Below, piece by piece: positions 50,100-53,766 of a DNA stretch of 53,766 nt. The notes beneath the pieces were generated by a model. The model ran no database searches. It was not told where the DNA came from and was given only the letters and a program-made list of their open reading frames with translations. A program made the translations under genes and the position numbers. The stretch covers positions 1-53,766 of the forward strand of contig JAIUNY010000020.1 in NCBI GenBank assembly GCA_020161505.1, read 5' to 3'. Numbering within the stretch: the stretch's first letter is position 1; each line of letters opens with the position of its first letter. This DNA comes from Armatimonadota bacterium (GTDB lineage: Bacteria; Armatimonadota; Fimbriimonadia; Fimbriimonadales; Fimbriimonadaceae).

Positions 50100-50621
50100 A
50101 TGTCGGGCCGACGCCCTCGTCCGAAGAACCGCGATCATGTGATCATCGGACAGGTGGTCGGCCCTCATGGTATCCGAGGGGGACTCCGGGTCAAAGTTCT
50201 GACCGATTTCCCCGAGCGCTTTGACAAAGGGCGCACCGTTTTTATCGACGGAGAGCCCTGCACCATCGACCGATCGTTCTGGCACAAGGATCAGGTTCGA
50301 CTCGATCTGAAAGAGATCACGAATCGGAACCGAGCCGAGGAACTCAAGTGGGTGGATGTCACGATCCCCGCGGACGACCTGCCGGAGACCGACGACGACG
50401 AATTCCTGGTGCGCGATCTCATCGGGCTGAAGGTGGTGACGGCAGAAGGCAAGGATCTCGGCAAGGTCGAAGATGTGATGCCCAACCCGGCGCACGACCT
50501 CTTGGTGGTGGGAGAGGCTCTCATCCCGGTCGTCAAGGCTTTCATCGCCTCGATTGATCTGGAGAATGAGGTCATCACCGTCACGCTCATCCCGGGCATG
50601 CTCCCCGAGGATGAAGCCTGA
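50100..50621 (+). CDS. rimM: 16S rRNA processing protein RimM
   Basis: RimM binds S19 and matures the head of the 30S subunit. The 173-residue product has the N-terminal domain VIIGQVVGPHGIRGGLRVKVLTDFPERF and the C-terminal PRC-barrel from about residue 95 (DEFLVRDLIGLKVVTAEGKDLGKVEDVM, then ALIPVVKAFIASID, IPG). ATG 50100 is preferred because it falls just before the RimM N-terminal block, seven bases after the khpA stop. The usual next genes, trmD and rplS, are missing; obgE follows instead. Confidence 0.95.
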   Translation: MSGRRPRPKNRDHVIIGQVVGPHGIRGGLRVKVLTDFPERFDKGRTVFIDGEPCTIDRSFWHKDQVRLDLKEITNRNRAEELKWVDVTIPADDLPETDDDEFLVRDLIGLKVVTAEGKDLGKVEDVMPNPAHDLLVVGEALIPVVKAFIASIDLENEVITVTLIPGMLPEDEA

Positions 50622-50670
50622 AGCGCAGTTGATCGCGTCTTCAATTTAAGAAAGAGCAAGGAGACACAGC

Positions 50671-51939
50671 GTGTTTTTCGATGAAGCAACAGTCACCCTG
50701 ATATCAGGGAAAGGCGGTGATGGAGCGGCAAGCTTCCACACCGAGAAGCACGTACCGCGTGGTGGCCCCAACGGAGCCAACGGGGGACGCGGCGGCGACG
50801 TGATTTTGGTCGCCAACCGCAACAAGCGCACCCTTTACGATTTCAAACTCCGCGATAAGTTTGAGGCGAAGCCTGGAACCAAGGCGGTCAGCAATAAGGC
50901 TGGCAAAGACGCTAAGGACATCATCATCCATGTTCCGGTTGGAACCGTGGTGACGGATTCCGAAACGGGCAAGGTTCTTGTGGATCTCAGCACCGATGGC
51001 ATGAAGTTCGTGGCCTGCCAGGGCGGTCGCGGTGGAATGGGCAACCTCCACTTCACCACGTCGGTTCGCCAGACCCCCACATTTGCCCAGCGCGGTGCCC
51101 CCGGCGAGACTGTGGTCGTTGAACTGGAGCTGAAGCTCGTCGCGGAAGTCGGGCTGATCGGTCTGCCGAACGCGGGCAAGAGCACGCTTCTCAGCCGACT
51201 CAGTGCCGCGAAGCCCAAGATCGGAGCGTATCCGTTCACCACGATCACGCCGAACCTCGGCGTGGTGGAGGTCGCAGGCGAGACCTTCGTGATGTCCGAC
51301 CTTCCCGGGCTGATCGAAGGCGCGAGTCAGGGCGTCGGGCTGGGCCACCAGTTTCTCCGACACGCTGAGCGGAACAAGGTGCTTCTGCACCTCATCGACG
51401 CCTTCCCCATCGACGAAAGCGATCCCTTTGCCAACTACGAGATGATCGAGAGCGAGCTCAAGCTCTACAGCGAGGATCTCTACAACCGCCCTCGGATCAT
51501 TGCTCTCAACAAAATCGACATGGGCAACGAGGAGATGCTCGCTGAGGTCAAGGCGAAGTTCACCCACCTCGGCGTCCCCATTTTCACGATCTCAGGCTAC
51601 GTTGGCACCAACCTCGACGACCTCAAGTGGGCGCTCTATAAGGAGATCCAGAAGGCCGAGGAAGCCGAAATCCCAACCGCCGTCATTCTTGCCCCCGAAG
51701 TGAAGCCGGGGATGGATCAGAGCTGGGATGTCGAGAAAACCGAGCACGGCTACCGCGTGACGGGCAAGCGGATCGAGCGCTTGGTCGCGATGACCGACCT
51801 TGACAACCGCGACGCGGTGCACTATCTCTACCGAAAGCTCCGCCGAATCGGCGTGATTCAAAAGCTGGAAGAGATGGGCGCGGATCAGGGAGATAGCGTC
51901 GAAATCGGTGACGAGGAGTTCAGTTATGAAGAATGGTGA
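50671..51939 (+). CDS. obgE: GTPase Obg/CgtA
   Basis: Obg is an essential ribosome-associated GTPase linked to 50S assembly and stress control. The 422-residue product has the glycine-rich Obg fold (residues 1-155; GGKGGDGAASF-like ISGKGGDGAASF, RGGPNGANGGRGGDV, GGRGGMGN). The G domain follows with G1 GLPNAGKST near residue 170, switch TTITPNLG, G3 DLPGLIEGASQG and G4 NKIDM, and then the C-terminal OCT domain (WDVEKTEHGYRVTGKRIERLVAMTD). AAGGAGA precedes the GTG start. The 14-base overlap with nadD makes a coupled pair. Confidence 0.96.
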   Translation: MFFDEATVTLISGKGGDGAASFHTEKHVPRGGPNGANGGRGGDVILVANRNKRTLYDFKLRDKFEAKPGTKAVSNKAGKDAKDIIIHVPVGTVVTDSETGKVLVDLSTDGMKFVACQGGRGGMGNLHFTTSVRQTPTFAQRGAPGETVVVELELKLVAEVGLIGLPNAGKSTLLSRLSAAKPKIGAYPFTTITPNLGVVEVAGETFVMSDLPGLIEGASQGVGLGHQFLRHAERNKVLLHLIDAFPIDESDPFANYEMIESELKLYSEDLYNRPRIIALNKIDMGNEEMLAEVKAKFTHLGVPIFTISGYVGTNLDDLKWALYKEIQKAEEAEIPTAVILAPEVKPGMDQSWDVEKTEHGYRVTGKRIERLVAMTDLDNRDAVHYLYRKLRRIGVIQKLEEMGADQGDSVEIGDEEFSYEEW

Positions 51940-52531
51940 TCTTCCCCGCTACGCGGTTTATGGAGGCAGTTTCGATCCGATCCATTTGGGGCATCTCGCG
52001 GCGGCGCAAGCTGTCCGGGAGGCTCTGGAACTGGATGAAGTCGTCTTCGTGCCCAACAATCGAAACCCGCTCCGGCGGGGGACGTATGCAACCGGGCAGG
52101 ATCGTCTGGCGATGATCCACCTCGCCATCGAGGACGAGGAAGGCCTCAGCCTGAGCGACATCGAAATCACTCGCCCAGGCCGAAGCTATACCATCGACAC
52201 CATTCAAGAACTCCTGATGGTGCGCCCAGGCAACCTCTGGTTTGTGCTGGGCGCGGATTCCCTCGCGGGAATCATGGAATGGAAGCAGCCGGAGCGGCTC
52301 GCTCGCCTTTGCCGACTCGCCGTGGTCAATCGACCTGGCAACGAACTCAATGACCTTCTCAACCGGTTGTCGGAAGATATGGTCGATGCGATTGATGTTG
52401 TGGAAATGCCGCCTCAGCGCGCCAGCTCCACCCTGATTCGCGATGATATTGCCGCCGGACGCTCTCCCGAAGCGTGGTTGGCACCAAAAGTGTGGGATTA
52501 TATTAGTGAACGTGGCCTCTACCAACTCTAA
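51926..52531 (+). CDS. nadD: nicotinate-nucleotide adenylyltransferase
   Basis: NadD joins NaMN and ATP to make NaAD in NAD synthesis. The 201-residue protein has YAVYGGSFDPIHLGHLAAA (nucleotide-binding HxGH), FVPNNRNPLRRGTYAT, GADSLAGIMEWKQPERL and SSTLIRDDI, the ISSTxIR motif of the adenylyltransferase fold. The ATG lies inside the last codons of obgE. The next gene, rsfS, is its usual neighbour. Confidence 0.95.
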   Translation: MKNGDLPRYAVYGGSFDPIHLGHLAAAQAVREALELDEVVFVPNNRNPLRRGTYATGQDRLAMIHLAIEDEEGLSLSDIEITRPGRSYTIDTIQELLMVRPGNLWFVLGADSLAGIMEWKQPERLARLCRLAVVNRPGNELNDLLNRLSEDMVDAIDVVEMPPQRASSTLIRDDIAAGRSPEAWLAPKVWDYISERGLYQL

Positions 52532-52547
52532 AGCCTCCAAGGGCGAA

Positions 52548-52907
52548 ATGAACAGCGAACTCAAGGCAGCGATGATTGCCGAGTTTGCCGATGACATGAA
52601 AGCCCTCGATATCGAGACTCTTGAACTCAAGCACAAGACCTCGATCACCGATTACTTTGTCATCTGCACCGGAACATCCGACACCCACGTGCGCGCGATC
52701 AGCGAGCGTGTGGCGGAAAAGCTCCGAGAGAAAGGCATCCGCCCCTTCCGACGCAGCGACCGCCAGGGCGAAGCCTCCGGCTGGGTGCTGTTCGATTACG
52801 GCGATGTGGTGTTCCACGTGATGCTGGAAGAAAAGCGCCAGTTCTATGATCTGGAAAGCTTCTGGGAGAACATGCAGACCGATCCGAATCTTGTCGCGGA
52901 AGAATAA
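52548..52907 (+). CDS. rsfS: ribosomal silencing factor RsfS
   Basis: RsfS binds L14 and keeps the subunits apart when growth slows. The 119-residue form from ATG 52548 begins close to the family's N-terminus (SELKAAMIAEFADDMKALDIETLEL), then HKTSITDYFVICTGTSDTHVRAI, SGWVLFDYGDVVFHVM and YDLESFW. GTG codons at 52506 and 52512 would add a short polar lead that overlaps nadD. AAGGG precedes the chosen start. Known formerly as YbeB/Iojap-like. Confidence 0.94.
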   Translation: MNSELKAAMIAEFADDMKALDIETLELKHKTSITDYFVICTGTSDTHVRAISERVAEKLREKGIRPFRRSDRQGEASGWVLFDYGDVVFHVMLEEKRQFYDLESFWENMQTDPNLVAEE

Positions 52908-52934
52908 CGTCCGAGTTCTACGGAGCTGACCTGT

Positions 52935-53660
52935 TTGTCCGAAGAAACCCCGCGCCCCGACGAAACTCTTGACCCAGCCCCCGAAACCCCGGAGGCTGTT
53001 GAAGAGCTTGCGCCGCCCGATCCTCTGGCCGTCGAAAGGGCGGAAGGGTTGATTCGTCAGAGCCACCTCGCCAAGATGCGGAATCAGGGGTCGGTGGCGG
53101 ATCGGCTTCTGAAGGAAGCGGCGGATCTGGCGGGAAACTCACCGGTCGTCCTGGAAGCCATCGGGGATGACTTCGCCGAGCGCAGGCAGTACCGCAAAGC
53201 CAAAGAAATCTACGACCGCGCCCGCAAGCTTGACCCCACGAGCAAGAGCCTGGAGAACAAGTACGGCGAAATGGTGCTCCGCGTGGATCTGCACATCGAC
53301 CCCGCGACTTACAACGAGAACGCGGGCCTCGTGAGCGGAAAAGCCGCCGTGGTTCTCAGCGCGATTCTGCCGGGATTGGGGCAGATTGTGAGCGATCAGG
53401 TTGTCAAAGGATCGATCTTCCTGGCGATCTGGGGGATCTGTTTTGGATTTGTGCTTGCCCTGCCCGGCGGGATCGGGGGGATGGTGCAGTATCTGCTCCA
53501 AGGGCGCGGTCCGACTGGGTTTACGCCGCTTTCCTTTGCGTTTTTGGTCGGGGCCGTGCTGATGTGGCTCATGGCGATTTTCGATGCTTCGGTGATCGCG
53601 AAGCGGTTCACTCCGGTGAAGGTGGATCGACCCCTTCCGCCAAGCGATTTGCCGTTCTGA
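52935..53660 (+). CDS. TPR-containing membrane protein
   Basis: The 241-residue product from a TTG start has an acidic, Pro/Glu-rich lead of about 30 residues. A helical TPR-like region follows at about residues 35-110 (SPVVLEAIGDDFAERRQYRKAKEIYDRARKLDP). A C-terminal part has about three membrane helices: AVVLSAILPGLGQIVS near residue 138, GSIFLAIWGICFGFVLAL near 160, and FAFLVGAVLMWLMAIF near 205. The SAILPGLGQ start of the membrane part is like that of TM2/DUF5683-type proteins. Function unknown. It probably ends the obgE-nadD-rsfS unit. Confidence 0.75.
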   Translation: MSEETPRPDETLDPAPETPEAVEELAPPDPLAVERAEGLIRQSHLAKMRNQGSVADRLLKEAADLAGNSPVVLEAIGDDFAERRQYRKAKEIYDRARKLDPTSKSLENKYGEMVLRVDLHIDPATYNENAGLVSGKAAVVLSAILPGLGQIVSDQVVKGSIFLAIWGICFGFVLALPGGIGGMVQYLLQGRGPTGFTPLSFAFLVGAVLMWLMAIFDASVIAKRFTPVKVDRPLPPSDLPF

Positions 53661-53670
53661 GCGATCCGGG

Positions 53671-53766
53671 ATGGCGGAATCGAGTGGGGGGCGAGACTCG
53701 TTCAGGCCCGTCCGGCCCAAGGCCAATCCCCCGAGCCCCGAGAGCGCCATCCGTCGGAGCCGAACA
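53671..53766 (+). CDS. start of a further gene (partial, runs off the window)
   Basis: ATG 53671 opens a frame that stays open to the window edge (32 codons), starting MAESSGGRDSFRPVRPKANPP and continuing with Ser, Pro and Arg-rich sequence that looks like a disordered cytoplasmic lead. GATCCGGG before it is a weak ribosome-binding site. It lies 10 bases after the previous stop on the same strand. No function can be suggested. Confidence 0.35.
   Translation, partial: MAESSGGRDSFRPVRPKANPPSPESAIRRSRT

Overview
The window looks like chromosomal DNA of an Armatimonadota bacterium, probably of the class Fimbriimonadia. This is inferred from protein style, not from a marker-gene tree. Three pilin-like proteins carry the [10 protein letters not shown]-terminus followed by ILFPVF(A/T)(Q/R)AK, a form typical of that phylum. 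Several secreted proteins end in a PEP-CTERM tail (VPEPATM). kdsA implies a Kdo-containing outer membrane. Base composition is GC-rich over most of the window and visibly poorer in two stretches (about 39.6-41.9 kb and 44.4-49.2 kb). No rRNA, CRISPR array, transposase or phage gene was seen.

Layout. 0-6.5 kb: kdsA, a SulP permease and ridA, then a tight run of a quinate-5-dehydrogenase-family protein, an acyl-ACP-reductase-like dehydrogenase and an MlaF-like ABC ATPase, then a Spy-like periplasmic protein. 6.5-13 kb: pyruvate dehydrogenase E2, ispG, an isolated rpsJ, a GH10 glycosidase, and a pilin-like gene with an overlapping 58-residue lipoprotein. 13-20.4 kb: overlapping ppx/ppk1 (polyphosphate turnover), an M28 peptidase, an FHA protein with a PP2C phosphatase, and a PEP-CTERM protein. 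20.4-30.6 kb: a second pilin-like locus behind a perfect palindrome, a lipoprotein, leuD, a propeller protein, a Tat-exported phosphoesterase-propeller fusion, a GspG-like pilin, an M48 peptidase, an Mrp ATPase without the usual CxxC, and three related small membrane proteins. 30.6-39.5 kb: rqcH, dnaB, two PEP-CTERM genes (the first broken by an in-frame TAG), guaA, a 65-residue surface-type peptide, and a NahK-like kinase paired with a nucleotidyltransferase.

39.6-49.2 kb is accessory in character. It holds unrecognised secreted and membrane proteins, tRNA-Thr(CGU), a hairpin-rich non-coding stretch, hpd, another pilin-like gene, and a minus-strand cluster of five secreted-type genes. In that cluster three related probable propellers alternate with two proteins sharing a new-looking YGxDPYGP motif. 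From 49.2 kb to the end the window returns to core genes: rpsP, khpA, rimM, obgE, nadD, rsfS and a TPR/membrane protein.

The best candidates for something undescribed are the alternating secreted cluster at 44.4-49.1 kb, the dehydrogenase pair plus ABC ATPase at 3.0-5.8 kb, the PEP-CTERM gene with an internal amber codon at 34519, and the structured non-coding region at 42.06-42.29 kb. All family assignments come from reading motifs by eye; no database search was run.
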